The translations under genes were made by a program, and so were the position numbers. From Oxalobacteraceae sp. CFBP 13730 (lineage in GTDB: Bacteria; Pseudomonadota; Gammaproteobacteria; Burkholderiales; Burkholderiaceae_D), in contig JACYUQ010000003.1 of NCBI GenBank assembly GCA_014841835.1, forward strand, positions 806,001-870,000: 64,000 nt of DNA. The letters run 5' to 3'. This document shows, piece after piece, positions 9,818-19,303 of this stretch. The notes below the pieces were generated by a model that saw nothing but the letters and a program-made list of their open reading frames with translations, searched no databases and was not told the origin of the DNA. The number at the start of each line of letters is the position of its first letter. The first letter of the stretch is position 1.

Positions 9818-11654
9818 AGCAACGCTGGACACGGCCGACGCATCCACCCCCACCACGCCGCCGCCCAAGACCGATAACAGCCTGGAACGCGGCGTCATGC
9901 GCGACCAGGCCAAACTGGCCATGCGCCTGCTGCGCCGCGCCGCCGCACCCGAACGGCGCCATCTGATCATCGCCACGCTGTGGCTGATCCTGGCGGCGGC
10001 CTTCGAAGTGGTCGGCCCGCTGCTGGGCAAGGCGCTGATCGACGACCACCTGCTGCCGCGCCATCTCGACTGGCCGCAGATGGCCCTGCTGCTGGGTGGC
10101 CTGGTGGTCACCGGCTGGGTCTCGAGCTGGGTGCGCTACCTGCAACTGATCCGCCTGTCTGGCGTGGCAATGCGCTCGGTGCAGCGCCTGCGCGAGTGGG
10201 TCTATGACCACGTGCTGCGCCTGCCGATGGAGTTCTTCGATCGCGCCATCACCGGCCAGCTGGTCAGCCGCGTGACGAACGACACCGAAGCCGTCAAGAC
10301 GCTTTACATCCAGGTCCTGTACGTCTTGCTCGACAACTCGATCGTCCTGATCGGCACGATGGTCGCGATGGCCTGGCTCGACTGGCGCCTGATGCTGATC
10401 GTGCTGCTGCTGGTGCCGGCGGTGGTCGGTATCGTCTGGCTGTATCAGCGCCTGTCGGCGCCGGCCGTCACCCGTGCGCGCGCCCTGCGCAGCGACATCA
10501 ATGCGCAGATGGCCGAGTCGATCGGCGGCATGACCGTCCTGCAGGCCAGCAATGCCGAGCTGCGCTTCGGCGAACGCTTCCTGGTCACCAACCGCACCCA
10601 CTACACGGCGCGCCTGGCCGAACTGCGCGCCAATGCCTTCCTGCTGCGCCCTGCGCTGGACCTGCTCAACGTGGCGCTGCTGGCGCTGGTGATCTTTGCC
10701 TTTGGCCAGCGCGAGATCGGCGCGGTCGAAGTGGGCGTGCTGTACGCGTTCGTCAGCTACATCGCGCGCGTGGTCGAGCCGCTCATCCAGATCACGATGC
10801 AATTCAGCGGCCTGCAGCAGGCGGTGGTCGCAGCCGCACGCGTCAACACCCTGCTCGATGAAGCGGGCGCACCCGAGCACGACGTGGACCGCATGGATGG
10901 TGAGAACGCGTTTTCGCCCGACGCCCCGGCAGTGAGCGTACGAAACGTCGACTTTGCGTACGTTCCCGGCCAGCCGGTGCTGCACGACCTGTCGCTGGAC
11001 GTTCCGCAAGGCGCGTTCTTCGGGATCGTCGGCCACACGGGCAGCGGCAAGTCGACGCTGCTGTCGCTGCTGCTGCGCTACTACGTCGTCGAGCAGGGCA
11101 GCATCGAGATCGGCGGCGTGCCGCTGGCGAAGATCGGCAACGAGCGCTTCCGCAACGAAGTGGGCCTGGTGCCGCAGGACCCGTTCATCCTGGCCGCCAG
11201 CGCGCGCGAAAACATCGACATGGGCCGCGGCCTGCCGCTCGAACGCCTGATGGACGCAGCGCGGGCGGCGCATGCGCATGACTTCATCAGCGCGCTCGAA
11301 CAGGGTTACGACACGCAGCTTGGCGAAGGCGGCTCACGGCTGTCGTCGGGCCAGAAGCAGCTGATCGCCATTGCCCGCGCCTTGGCGGGCGAGCCACGTG
11401 TCCTGCTGCTCGACGAAGCGACGTCGCGCATCGACAGCGCCACCGAACAGGTGGTGCAACAGGCGCTGGAAGAACTGCGCGGCAAGGTCACCATCATCGC
11501 CATCGCGCACCGCCTGTCGACGATCCGCGACGCCGACCGCATCATCGTGCTCAACCACGGCAAGATCACCGAGGCGGGGCCGCACGAAGAACTGATGCGC
11601 ATCGAGGGTGGCCTGTACCAGCGTCTATATCTGTTGCAGCAGATCGCGCTGTAG
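9804..11654 (+). CDS. ABC exporter half-transporter, MdlB-like (active ATP site)
   Basis: This is the partner of the preceding gene, 616 residues. The order is a membrane domain (~residues 50-330) and then an ATPase with Walker A GHTGSGKST (~410), signature LSSGQKQ, canonical Walker B LLLLDEATSRID and H-loop IAHRLST. I place the start at TTG 9804 because GGAGG (9793-9797) sits six bases upstream and the overlap with the MdlA stop codon suggests translational coupling; an ATG at 9756 would overlap the partner by 62 bp without a ribosome site. Together the two subunits form an inner-membrane efflux pump; the substrate is not readable from sequence. Confidence 0.88.
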   Translation: MTQPEATLDTADASTPTTPPPKTDNSLERGVMRDQAKLAMRLLRRAAAPERRHLIIATLWLILAAAFEVVGPLLGKALIDDHLLPRHLDWPQMALLLGGLVVTGWVSSWVRYLQLIRLSGVAMRSVQRLREWVYDHVLRLPMEFFDRAITGQLVSRVTNDTEAVKTLYIQVLYVLLDNSIVLIGTMVAMAWLDWRLMLIVLLLVPAVVGIVWLYQRLSAPAVTRARALRSDINAQMAESIGGMTVLQASNAELRFGERFLVTNRTHYTARLAELRANAFLLRPALDLLNVALLALVIFAFGQREIGAVEVGVLYAFVSYIARVVEPLIQITMQFSGLQQAVVAAARVNTLLDEAGAPEHDVDRMDGENAFSPDAPAVSVRNVDFAYVPGQPVLHDLSLDVPQGAFFGIVGHTGSGKSTLLSLLLRYYVVEQGSIEIGGVPLAKIGNERFRNEVGLVPQDPFILAASARENIDMGRGLPLERLMDAARAAHAHDFISALEQGYDTQLGEGGSRLSSGQKQLIAIARALAGEPRVLLLDEATSRIDSATEQVVQQALEELRGKVTIIAIAHRLSTIRDADRIIVLNHGKITEAGPHEELMRIEGGLYQRLYLLQQIAL

Positions 11655-11915
11655 GGAATTCCCGGCGGGCCAGGTTCAGGCGCAGCTCAGGGGTAGCTCA
11701 GGGGCGGCTCCGGTTGACGCCGCCGCCCGGGGCGCCCGCCTCGCTCACCAGCAGCGCGCCACGCCGCTGCGCGCGCCACAGGCCCGCCAGGCCCACAGTG
11801 ACGTCCACATGGCCAACCTCTATCCGGGTAATCGTCCGGCCAGTATCGGTCGATGGTTCGACGGCGCACGCACGCTTGCCAGCACCACGTGAGACACTTG
11901 GAAACGATGCCGCTG

Positions 11916-11931
11916 TGTCATTTTTGTGACA
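11916..11931. promoter_or_regulatory. Palindrome TGTCA-N6-TGACA, candidate operator
   Basis: Two 5-bp arms, TGTCA and TGACA, are separated by six bases. The centre lies about 57 bp upstream of the start point expected from the TATAAT at 11969-11974, a common position for an activator of the CRP/FNR fold. The binding protein is not identified. Confidence 0.3.
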
Positions 11932-11968
11932 TTTCACGACAAACTGAATTTCTTGTTTGCAACAGCAA

Positions 11969-11974
11969 TATAAT
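11969..11974 (+). promoter_or_regulatory. Candidate -10 box of the TPR-GGDEF gene
   Basis: A consensus TATAAT lies 50 bp before the ATG at 12025. There is no good -35 at 16-18 bp, which would fit an activator-dependent promoter using the palindrome just upstream. Confidence 0.35.
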
Positions 11975-12024
11975 ATTCCAAACCAACTTCTGCCGGTTTT
12001 CCCCGGTGCGACAAAAACCACGGC

Positions 12025-14088
12025 ATGTTCGCTATCCTGCACCGCGCCCTGTCGCGCTCCCGATCCAACGCCGTGGCCTTGTCCCTGTGCGTGGCGTCGG
12101 CCTGTGCGTTTGCCAGTAGCGCGCCGGCGCTCGATGCGCGCCTGGCCGAGATCCGGGAAGTCAACCGCATCGTTCCCGAACGCGCGCTGCCGATGCTCGA
12201 AGCCATCGAGGACCAGGCACGCGTGGCACCGCTGCCGCAGCGGATCGAATTTTTGAACCAGATGGCCGCCGCCCGCCACGGCATGGGGCAGCATGCGCAG
12301 GCATTCGCGCTGGCCAACGAACTCATTGCCCTCGGACGCCAGCACGATCACACCGGCGCACTGGCCAAGGGCCTCCTGATGCAGGGGTATGCCGCGTTCG
12401 CGCAGCACCGCCCGGGCGAATCCCACCGCCTGATCTGGGAGGCCGAGAAGCTGGCCAACACCACGAGCGACATCGATCTGCGCGTGCGCGCCGCGATTTC
12501 GTCGGGCGAATCGTATGCCGAGGAAGGCAACCTGCCGCGCGCCCTGCAGGGCCTGCAGAGTGCCGCTGCGCTGGCGCGCTCGAGCGGCGATCCGATCCAT
12601 ACGGTGATGGCACTGTATTCGCTGGCGCGCCTGTATTTGCAGATGCGCGAACCCGAAAAAGGCTTCGCCGTGCTGAACGAGGCCTACGCCGCCGCGGCCA
12701 GCGCCAACTCGCCCGGCCGCACGATGCTGCTCAAGCGGATGGAATACGGCCTGGCGATGGACAGCGGGCAGAATGAGCGCGCGCTGCGCGTGCTGCAGGA
12801 AGGCCTGGCGCTCGAGCGCAAGATCGGCGCCAGCAATCGGATCGCCGGCACTCTGGTCAACCTGTCCGACTGGTATCTCAAGACGGGGGACTACCGCAAC
12901 GCGGTCAGCTACGCGCAGCAGGCAGTCGATGCGGCGCGCCCGCTGAACGATCGCAAGCTCGACGCGATCGCGCACCTGAACCTGGGTCAGGCCTTGCTGG
13001 CCACCGGACGGCTCGTCGAGGGCAAGCGCCATATCGAGGCCGGTATCGCCGGCTATGAAGAAATGGGCGACAAGCCCGAACTGCAAACCGCGCTGGTGGA
13101 ATACGGCGTGGCGCTCGAGCGCGTGGGCGACCTGCCGGGCGCACTGAAGGCCTACCACCGCGAGCGCAAGCTGTCGAACGAACTGTTCGAAAAACGCCGC
13201 CAGCAGGCGATGCTCGAGCTGCAAGAGAAGTACGAGGCCGAACGCAAGCAGCGCCAGATCGAACTGCTGCGCAGCGAGAACACGATCAAATCGGCAGAAA
13301 TCGACAACCGCCGCCTGCAGCAGCGCGTCTGGTGGCTGGTACTGGCCGTGATCGCGCTGGCGGCAGTGGTGGTGGGCCTGTTGTATCGCAAGGTGCGCCA
13401 CGCCAATGCGCAGCTGCATGCCAAGAACACCGAACTGAAACAGCAGAGCGTGCGCGATCCGCTCACGGGCCTGTACAACCGCCGTCACTTCCTCGAATAC
13501 ATGCGCGCGCTGCCGGCATCCATCCCGGCAGCAGCCGGCGAAGAAGGCGTCGGCGCACTGTTCCTGCTCGATGTCGACCACTTCAAGCACATCAACGATA
13601 CCCACGGCCACGCAGCCGGCGACACGGTGCTGACCACGATCTCGGCCAGCCTGGCAGAGATCCTGCGCGAGACCGACATGATCGTGCGCTGGGGCGGCGA
13701 AGAGTTCCTGGCTTTCCTGCCCTCGGTGCCGCGCCACCGGATGGACGAGGTGGCCGCGCGCATCCTGGGCGGCATCAACGCCACCGCCATCGACCATGGC
13801 GGCGTGCAGATTGCCGTGAACGTGTCGATCGGCTTTGCACCGTTCCCGCTTGCCGTGGGCCAGCAGGTGATGGCCTGGGAACGCGTGGTCAACCTGGTGG
13901 ACATGGCGCTGTACATGGCCAAGTCGCATGGCCGCAACCGCGCTTACGGCGTGCGCGGCTTTGCCGATGGCGATCGTGTGAGCCTGGATGTGATCGAGCA
14001 GAACCTGGAACACGCCTGGCGCTCGGGCCAGGTCGACATGACCATCGTGTACGGCGACCCGGACATGCCGCGAGCCGCCAACGCTTAA
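12025..14088 (+). CDS. TPR-repeat membrane diguanylate cyclase (GGDEF)
   Basis: The 687-residue protein has a signal sequence (to about residue 33), a periplasmic helical region of tetratricopeptide-like repeats (~50-370, e.g. LDAIAHLNLGQALLATGRL), a coiled coil rich in Glu/Lys/Gln (~385-430), one membrane helix (~436-457) and a cytoplasmic GGDEF domain (~480-650). The active-site loop is GGEEF (~557), and the inhibitory I-site RETD lies five residues before it, so it should make c-di-GMP with product inhibition. Similar TPR-GGDEF sensors are common in Xanthomonadales and Oxalobacteraceae. No EAL domain is present. The signal sensed is unknown. Confidence 0.88.
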   Translation: MFAILHRALSRSRSNAVALSLCVASACAFASSAPALDARLAEIREVNRIVPERALPMLEAIEDQARVAPLPQRIEFLNQMAAARHGMGQHAQAFALANELIALGRQHDHTGALAKGLLMQGYAAFAQHRPGESHRLIWEAEKLANTTSDIDLRVRAAISSGESYAEEGNLPRALQGLQSAAALARSSGDPIHTVMALYSLARLYLQMREPEKGFAVLNEAYAAAASANSPGRTMLLKRMEYGLAMDSGQNERALRVLQEGLALERKIGASNRIAGTLVNLSDWYLKTGDYRNAVSYAQQAVDAARPLNDRKLDAIAHLNLGQALLATGRLVEGKRHIEAGIAGYEEMGDKPELQTALVEYGVALERVGDLPGALKAYHRERKLSNELFEKRRQQAMLELQEKYEAERKQRQIELLRSENTIKSAEIDNRRLQQRVWWLVLAVIALAAVVVGLLYRKVRHANAQLHAKNTELKQQSVRDPLTGLYNRRHFLEYMRALPASIPAAAGEEGVGALFLLDVDHFKHINDTHGHAAGDTVLTTISASLAEILRETDMIVRWGGEEFLAFLPSVPRHRMDEVAARILGGINATAIDHGGVQIAVNVSIGFAPFPLAVGQQVMAWERVVNLVDMALYMAKSHGRNRAYGVRGFADGDRVSLDVIEQNLEHAWRSGQVDMTIVYGDPDMPRAANA

Positions 14089-14411
14089 CCTTCCTTGTCC
14101 TTGTCCTTGCCAGCGTTCTCCTGAATCGCCTGGCCTGCCCGCTCGACCGACTGGCCCATCTTTTCAGTAGCGCGCTCCAGGCCCCGGCTGGCTTCCTGCG
14201 TCGCGTTGCCGACTTTCGAGCGCGCATAGTCGACTGCGTCGTCGGCGCGGGCGATTTCATTCTTCACCGACCTGGTGACGCCGGCAGTGGCCTGGTCGAG
14301 CGCCTTGCCGACGCGCTCGGCCGGGCCCTTGCCTTCGTCGTCACGCGCGCAGCCGGCCAGTGCCAGCAGCAGTGCCGACGCCAGCAACGTGTTCGTGGTG
14401 ATGGCTTTCAT
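14085..14411 (-). CDS. Small lipoprotein, helical
   Basis: The ATG at 14411 follows AAGGAG at seven bases; the extension to 14450 lacks support. The 108-residue product has a lipobox LLLALAGC (Cys ~21) and then an Ala/Lys/Glu-rich amphipathic helix resembling late-embryogenesis-abundant or apolipoprotein repeats (VGNATQEASRGLERATEKMG). It ends with a charged GKDKDKEG tail. It is probably an envelope stress or structural lipoprotein; no specific function can be given. It overlaps the end of the convergent GGDEF gene by four bases. Confidence 0.7.
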   Translation of the reverse strand: MKAITTNTLLASALLLALAGCARDDEGKGPAERVGKALDQATAGVTRSVKNEIARADDAVDYARSKVGNATQEASRGLERATEKMGQSVERAGQAIQENAGKDKDKEG

Positions 14412-14479
14412 GCTGTGCTCCTTGTTTTCAACACGTTCGATACTACACAAGGCGTGGCGGCGTGGCTGTCCTTACGGGG

Positions 14480-15208
14480 TCAGCGCGAAGGATCGGCCAG
14501 CGGATGATCGCGCCGGCCGGCATCGATGCGCGCCTTGACTTCACGCGTGCGCGCATCCTCGCCCCAGCGTTTGGTAAACGTGCCCAGGCGGGTGCGGGCC
14601 TGGTCGAAGCTGCCCGCATTCAGCAAGCGCTCGATGGCATTGTTGGCGGTGGTCCACGCAGCGCGGCGCTGCTCGGCGCGCGTGCAGGCTGCGGCTGCCG
14701 TATTGAGTGCGCTTTGCACCTGGCGCAGCTGCTCGGGCGTCGCTCGCGTCTTGCGCAGGGCGATCAGGTCGTCCTGCGCTTCCTTCGGCTTGCACTCCTT
14801 GGCCAGTGCGATGGCCGACGCCATGCGCCGCTCGATGCGCGCCGCAGTGGGCTTGGTCAGCATCCAGGCCAGCCACAGGACGCCGAGGCCGATGAGCCAC
14901 CAGCGCAGGCGGATTGGTTTGCGCGTCGGGACGACGGGGCGTGGAGTGGCATTCGCGCGGACGGGTGGCGGTGGCGGTGGCGGTGGTGGGACGGGCCTCG
15001 GGACAGGCGCTGGCTGGATCACTGGCGCAGGCGGCGTTGGCGGCACTGGCGGCGTTGGCGACACCGGTGGCAAGGGCGGCATCACGACCGGCGGCACCGG
15101 CACGGCGCTGACCGGCCTCTGCGCCGTACCGCACCACGGACAAAAATCGACCGGATGTGGAAACGCGCGGCCGCAGCCGGTGTTGATGCAGGAATCGTCG
15201 TGTGCCAT
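14480..15208 (-). CDS. Zinc-ribbon, proline-rich single-pass membrane protein
   Basis: Starting from the ATG at 15208 the protein has 242 residues. It opens with a zinc ribbon (Cys residues in CINTGCG and CPWCG), continues with a long Pro/Val linker that includes a run of nine prolines, then one membrane helix (LRWWLIGLGVLWLAWML), and ends in a helical domain (~115 residues) with paired helices (RIERRMASAIALAKECKP, ALNTAAAACTRAEQRR). I chose this start because the zinc ribbon begins at once; an upstream extension to 15403 is unlike protein-coding sequence of the family. The topology suggests a cytoplasmic zinc ribbon and an external helical domain. Function unknown. Confidence 0.6.
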   Translation of the reverse strand: MAHDDSCINTGCGRAFPHPVDFCPWCGTAQRPVSAVPVPPVVMPPLPPVSPTPPVPPTPPAPVIQPAPVPRPVPPPPPPPPPVRANATPRPVVPTRKPIRLRWWLIGLGVLWLAWMLTKPTAARIERRMASAIALAKECKPKEAQDDLIALRKTRATPEQLRQVQSALNTAAAACTRAEQRRAAWTTANNAIERLLNAGSFDQARTRLGTFTKRWGEDARTREVKARIDAGRRDHPLADPSR

Positions 15209-15402
15209 GGTGCCCCGTATTTCGCTGTTGCCGTACATGCCGAAAGACGGCCTGCCAACTGCTGTCTTGATCGTGATGGAAGGCCGCATGATAACGCCCC
15301 ACACGGCCAGACGTCGCGCTGTTTGCCCGGTAGCGCCGCCTGATCCCTGACGGTGCAACGGAACGTATAATGGCCGCTTCCCTCTTCCCTCCTTGTGCGC
15401 CA

Positions 15403-16452
15403 ATGACCGCTGCCGCCTCCCTTCTTTCCGACGACGACCTGCCCGCCACCGTGGTGGACGCCGCGACCGCGCACCTGGGGGCCGTGCTGTCGATCGCCCT
15501 CGAACTCGGCCCGGCGCACAAGGCGCTGGTCGTGTACGACACGCGCACGCCGCTGGCGCGCGCCCTGCTCGCGGGCTACCGGCGCAATCTGCCCGATGCC
15601 GCGTTCGTGGACTTCGACAGCGTCACGCCCGATGCGGTGCTGGCGGCGTTCCGCTCGATGGCCGCGCACGACCTGGTGGTGCTGGTCCAGTCGACCAATT
15701 TCCGGCTCGACGGCTTTCGCATCCGCGTCGAGCTGTTCAAGCTCGATCTGAAAGTGATCGAGCACGTGCACCTGTCGCGCATGCCCGGCATCCAGGGCGA
15801 ACACTATGTCAATGCGCTGGCCTACGACCCCGCCTACTTCCGCGGCACCGGGCGCGCGCTCAAGGCGCTGATCGATAGCGCGCCGCATGGCCGCGTGGTC
15901 GGCGGCGGCGAGACGCTCACCTTTGCCTCGCCGTTCGAAGCGGCCAAACTGAATATCGGCGACTACAGCGAGATGAACAACGTCGGCGGCCAGTTCCCGA
16001 TCGGCGAAGTGTTCACCGAAGCGCAAGACCTCGAAGCCGTGCATGGCCGGGTGCAGATCCACGTGTTCGGCGACACGGCGTATCGCTCCAACCATCCCGA
16101 CGTACCTGTCACCTTGATAATCGAAGCGGGTCGCGTCACCGGCACCGAACACGCCACGCCCGCGTTCGAGCAGGTACTCGAGAACATCCGTCTCGAGGAA
16201 GGCGAAGTCTGGGTGCGCGAACTGGGCTTCGGGCTGAACCGCGCCTTCACGCGCGACCTGCGGGTGGACGATATCGGCACGTATGAGCGCATGTGCGGCA
16301 TCCACCTGTCGCTCGGGGCCAAGCATGGCGTGTACACGAAGCCGGGCTTCAAGCGCAAGGATGCGCGCTTTCACATCGACGTGTTCGCGGTCACCGATGC
16401 GGTGTTCCTGGGCGACGTGCAGGTGTACGCCGACGGACGCTGGCTGGCCTGA
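15403..16452 (+). CDS. M29-aminopeptidase/NicX-like protein
   Basis: The 349-residue protein resembles the M29 leucyl-aminopeptidase fold shared with NicX, a 2,5-dihydroxypyridine dioxygenase: the C-terminal half carries EVWVRELGFGLNRAF, then ERMCGIHLSLGAKHG and a His/Asp pair (FHIDVF). The family binds metal through Glu, His and Asp residues in these stretches. Whether this one is a peptidase or a ring-cleaving oxygenase cannot be told. A TATAAT at 15366-15371 overlaps the ATG at 15370, so I prefer the ATG at 15403. It is divergent from the zinc-ribbon gene. Confidence 0.6.
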   Translation: MTAAASLLSDDDLPATVVDAATAHLGAVLSIALELGPAHKALVVYDTRTPLARALLAGYRRNLPDAAFVDFDSVTPDAVLAAFRSMAAHDLVVLVQSTNFRLDGFRIRVELFKLDLKVIEHVHLSRMPGIQGEHYVNALAYDPAYFRGTGRALKALIDSAPHGRVVGGGETLTFASPFEAAKLNIGDYSEMNNVGGQFPIGEVFTEAQDLEAVHGRVQIHVFGDTAYRSNHPDVPVTLIIEAGRVTGTEHATPAFEQVLENIRLEEGEVWVRELGFGLNRAFTRDLRVDDIGTYERMCGIHLSLGAKHGVYTKPGFKRKDARFHIDVFAVTDAVFLGDVQVYADGRWLA

Positions 16453-16508
16453 GCCGGACCACGCGCCGCGGCCGGTGGTATGATTTCGACCTCATTTACC
16501 GAGCTACC

Positions 16509-17687
16509 ATGATGCCAGACACCGTCCCCCAGCATGTCAGGGAAATCCAGGCCATTGCCGCCGTGCCGCGCGTGCTGGAAACCGTGGCGACCATGACCGG
16601 GTTGGGGTTCGTCTGCATCGCGCACGTCACCGACACCACCTGGACCACCTGCGCCGTGCACGACGCGCTCGGGTTCGGCCTGCAGGCGGGCGACCCGCTC
16701 GACGTCACCACTACCTTATGCGAAGAAGTGCGCGCGACACGCGAGCCGATCGTCATCGACAGCGTACGTGACAGCGATTCGTACCGCGACCACCATACGC
16801 CGCGCCTGTACGGGTTCCAGAGCTATTTTTCGATCCCGATCTTCCGTCCCGACGGTGACTACTTCGGCACGCTGTGCGGCCTCGATCCCGAGCCGGCGGC
16901 ACTGAGCGAGGGCGCCACCATGTCGGCACTGACACTGTTCGCCGAACTCATTTCGCGCCAGCTCGAAACCGACCGCTCGCTGCGCGCGACACGCTCGGAC
17001 CTGCTGTCCGAACGCGAAACGGCCGAACTGCGCGAACAGTTCATCGCGGTGCTGGGCCACGACCTGCGCACGCCGCTTAGCGCCATCCTGACCGGCGCCG
17101 AACTGCTCAAGCGCCGCAGCACCGATCCGGCCACCGACAAGATCGTCGAACGCATGCGCAGCAGCGCCATGCGCATGGCCGGCCTGGTCGACAATGTGGT
17201 CGATTTCACGCGCGGGCGCATGGGCTCGGGCCTGGCGCTCGAACTGTGCCAGAGCGCCGACGTACACCTGATGCTCGATCAGGTGGTCGACGAGCTGCGC
17301 GGCGTGTACCCCGACCGCGTGATCCGGTCCGACATCGCGCGTGATATCGCGCTGCGCAGCGATCCGCAGCGGCTCGCCCAACTGCTGTCGAATCTGCTCA
17401 AGAATGCACTGCTGCACGGCGACAGCGGAGAGCCGATCCACGTGGACGCGCGCGTCGACGGCGCCAGCTTCGTGCTCGCCGTGAGCAACGCCGGCCCCGA
17501 TCTGAGCCAGGCCGTCATCGACCAGCTGTTCAAGCCCTACTGGCGCGCCACCTCGCGCGCCGGCGACGAAGGCCTGGGACTGGGCCTCTACATCGTCGAC
17601 CAGATCGCGCGCGGCCACGACGGCGCGATCGGCGTCACCTCAACAGACGGGCGCATCACGTTCACCTTCAGCATGCCGGCCGCATAA
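16509..17687 (+). CDS. GAF-domain sensor histidine kinase, cytosolic
   Basis: The 392-residue protein has an N-terminal GAF domain (~residues 10-160, with SYFSIPIFRPDGDYFGTLCG), a HisKA dimerisation domain with the H-box FIAVLGHDLRTPLSAI (phospho-His near 187), and a HATPase domain with N-box LLSNLLKNALLHG and G-box GLGLGLYIVDQIA. There is no membrane helix and no receiver domain. No response regulator gene is adjacent, so the partner is elsewhere. The start is ATG 16509 (or the next codon); the GAF homology begins at once. The ligand of the GAF domain is unknown. Confidence 0.85.
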   Translation: MMPDTVPQHVREIQAIAAVPRVLETVATMTGLGFVCIAHVTDTTWTTCAVHDALGFGLQAGDPLDVTTTLCEEVRATREPIVIDSVRDSDSYRDHHTPRLYGFQSYFSIPIFRPDGDYFGTLCGLDPEPAALSEGATMSALTLFAELISRQLETDRSLRATRSDLLSERETAELREQFIAVLGHDLRTPLSAILTGAELLKRRSTDPATDKIVERMRSSAMRMAGLVDNVVDFTRGRMGSGLALELCQSADVHLMLDQVVDELRGVYPDRVIRSDIARDIALRSDPQRLAQLLSNLLKNALLHGDSGEPIHVDARVDGASFVLAVSNAGPDLSQAVIDQLFKPYWRATSRAGDEGLGLGLYIVDQIARGHDGAIGVTSTDGRITFTFSMPAA

Positions 17688-17765
17688 CGCTCTCCCGGCC
17701 CTTGCCGGTCTGGCTGCGGGTGCCCATACTGTTTGCCATTTGTGCAACCATGTCTGGAGAAGAAG

Positions 17766-19223
17766 ATGCGTTCCGCCCTGCCCCGCCGCCATTCCCATAT
17801 TGTTTATCTCGCCGCCTGCATCGCAACGCTGGCTGCTGCCGGCGCACATGCAGATGACAGCGCCGACGACAGCGCCGCCATCGCCCGCATCGAGTCCGGC
17901 CTGCGCCCGGAAGTCGCCCTGGCCGATGTGCCGGTAGCGCCCCTGGCCTTGGCCGACGAAATGAAACGGCTGAACGTGCCGGGCGTGAGCGTGGCCGTGA
18001 TCAAGGACGGCAAGGTGGCCTGGACGCGCGGCTATGGCGTGGCCTGGACCGGCGGGCCGGCCGTCACGCCGCAGACGCTGTTCCAGGCAGCCTCGCTCAG
18101 CAAACCCGTGACGGCCATGGCGGCGCTGCGCATGGTCGAACAGGGCAAGCTCGCTCTGGACGCCGGCATCGACCAGGCGCTCACTGGCTGGACGCTGCCG
18201 AAGGGTGACGGCACGCCGAGCCTGCGCCAGCTGCTGTCGCACACCGGCGGCATGAGCGTCTCGGGCTTTCCCGGCTACGCCGCCGGCAAGAGCGTGCCGA
18301 CGCTGCAGCAGGTGCTCGATGGCGCGGGCCCTGCCAACACGAAGGCGATCCGGGTCAATGCGGCGCCGGGGTCGGCCTTCCGCTACTCAGGCGGTGGCTA
18401 CACCGTGGTGCAGCAGGCGATGATCGACCGCGCCGGCCAGCCGTTCGACGCGATCCTGCACGAACTGGTGCTGGCGCCGCTGGGCATGACCGCCAGCACC
18501 TATGCCCAGCCGCTGCCGCCAGAGCTGGCGCCCAACGCCGCACGGCCGCATGACGAAAACGGCAAGCCGTTCCCTGGCGGCGCCTATACCTATCCCGAGC
18601 AGGCTGCCGCCGGCCTGTGGACCACGCCGAACGATTTGGCGCGTTTCGCGATCGCGATCCAGCAGGGCGCGGCCGGGGCGACGGGCGGCGTGCTCACGCC
18701 CGCGATGACGCGCACGATGCTCCAGCCGGTGAAGAACAACTATGCGCTGGGCTTGCAGATACAGGACCACGGCAAGGGCTTCAGCCACGGCGGCAGCAAC
18801 CAGGGCTTCAAGGCGGTGTTCTACGCTGCCGTCGCTGACGGCAGCGGCGCGGTCATCCTGACCAATGGAGACAATGGCATCGACGTGGCAGCAGGTCTGA
18901 TGCGCGCCATCGCCTACGAATACCAGTGGGACACCAACCAGACCAGGTTGCGCAAGGCCGTCGCCCTCGCGCCGGAAACGCGGCGCACGCTGGTGGGACG
19001 CTACCAGCTCGACGCCGTGACGGACTTCGAGATCGCCGAGCGCAAGGGTGAGCTGGTGCTCAGGCAGCGCGGCGGCCAGTGGGAACCGTTGTACGCCGAA
19101 TCGGACAAGGTCTTGTTCGTGTTGTCGCGCGACCTCGAACTGCACCGCCATGACGCCGACTTTGGCAAGATCGTGCAGGGCACGTGGGTGCGGGGGTACG
19201 CGCGCGTGACCGACATGTACTAA
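17766..19223 (+). CDS. Class C beta-lactamase-like serine hydrolase, secreted
   Basis: The ATG at 17766 follows GGAGAAGA and gives 485 residues with a Sec signal peptide cleaved near AHA-DD (residue ~29). Catalytic motifs of the AmpC/esterase group are visible: SLSK (~109-112, nucleophile Ser and Lys), YSG in FRYSGGGY (~205, the YxN-equivalent Tyr) and HGGS (~340, in place of KTG). A ~100-residue C-terminal domain follows, as in penicillin-binding-protein-like esterases (DUF3471-type). It could be a periplasmic peptidase or esterase; real beta-lactam resistance is not implied. Confidence 0.8.
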   Translation: MRSALPRRHSHIVYLAACIATLAAAGAHADDSADDSAAIARIESGLRPEVALADVPVAPLALADEMKRLNVPGVSVAVIKDGKVAWTRGYGVAWTGGPAVTPQTLFQAASLSKPVTAMAALRMVEQGKLALDAGIDQALTGWTLPKGDGTPSLRQLLSHTGGMSVSGFPGYAAGKSVPTLQQVLDGAGPANTKAIRVNAAPGSAFRYSGGGYTVVQQAMIDRAGQPFDAILHELVLAPLGMTASTYAQPLPPELAPNAARPHDENGKPFPGGAYTYPEQAAAGLWTTPNDLARFAIAIQQGAAGATGGVLTPAMTRTMLQPVKNNYALGLQIQDHGKGFSHGGSNQGFKAVFYAAVADGSGAVILTNGDNGIDVAAGLMRAIAYEYQWDTNQTRLRKAVALAPETRRTLVGRYQLDAVTDFEIAERKGELVLRQRGGQWEPLYAESDKVLFVLSRDLELHRHDADFGKIVQGTWVRGYARVTDMY

Positions 19224-19255
19224 ACACGGAATAAGCATGCAGGCGCCGCCAATGG

Positions 19256-19271
19256 TGTGGCGCGCGCCACA
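19256..19271. repeat. 16-bp perfect palindrome
   Basis: TGTGGCGCGCGCCACA reads the same on both strands. It lies 33 bp after the serine hydrolase stop. It has no immediate T-run, but a second palindrome ATCCGGAT and five T residues follow, so it may be part of a terminator. Confidence 0.45.
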
Positions 19272-19303
19272 TGTATCCGGATTTTTACAAATACGTTAAG
19301 CAA

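Larger units (their letters stand above)
11655..12024. other. Intergenic region upstream of the TPR-GGDEF gene
   Basis: This 370-bp gap holds no convincing gene. Its first half is GC-rich and featureless; its last 110 bp are AT-rich and regulatory in look, with the palindrome at 11916-11931 and a TATAAT at 11969-11974 described separately. Confidence 0.5.

Noticed and set aside
16293..16508. Upstream extension of the GAF kinase
   Set aside because: It lies within the M29-like gene in another frame; GAF homology starts at 16509.
17766..19223. Beta-lactam resistance gene
   Set aside because: The KTG motif is replaced by HGGS and the C-terminal domain fits PBP-like esterases, so resistance is not supported.
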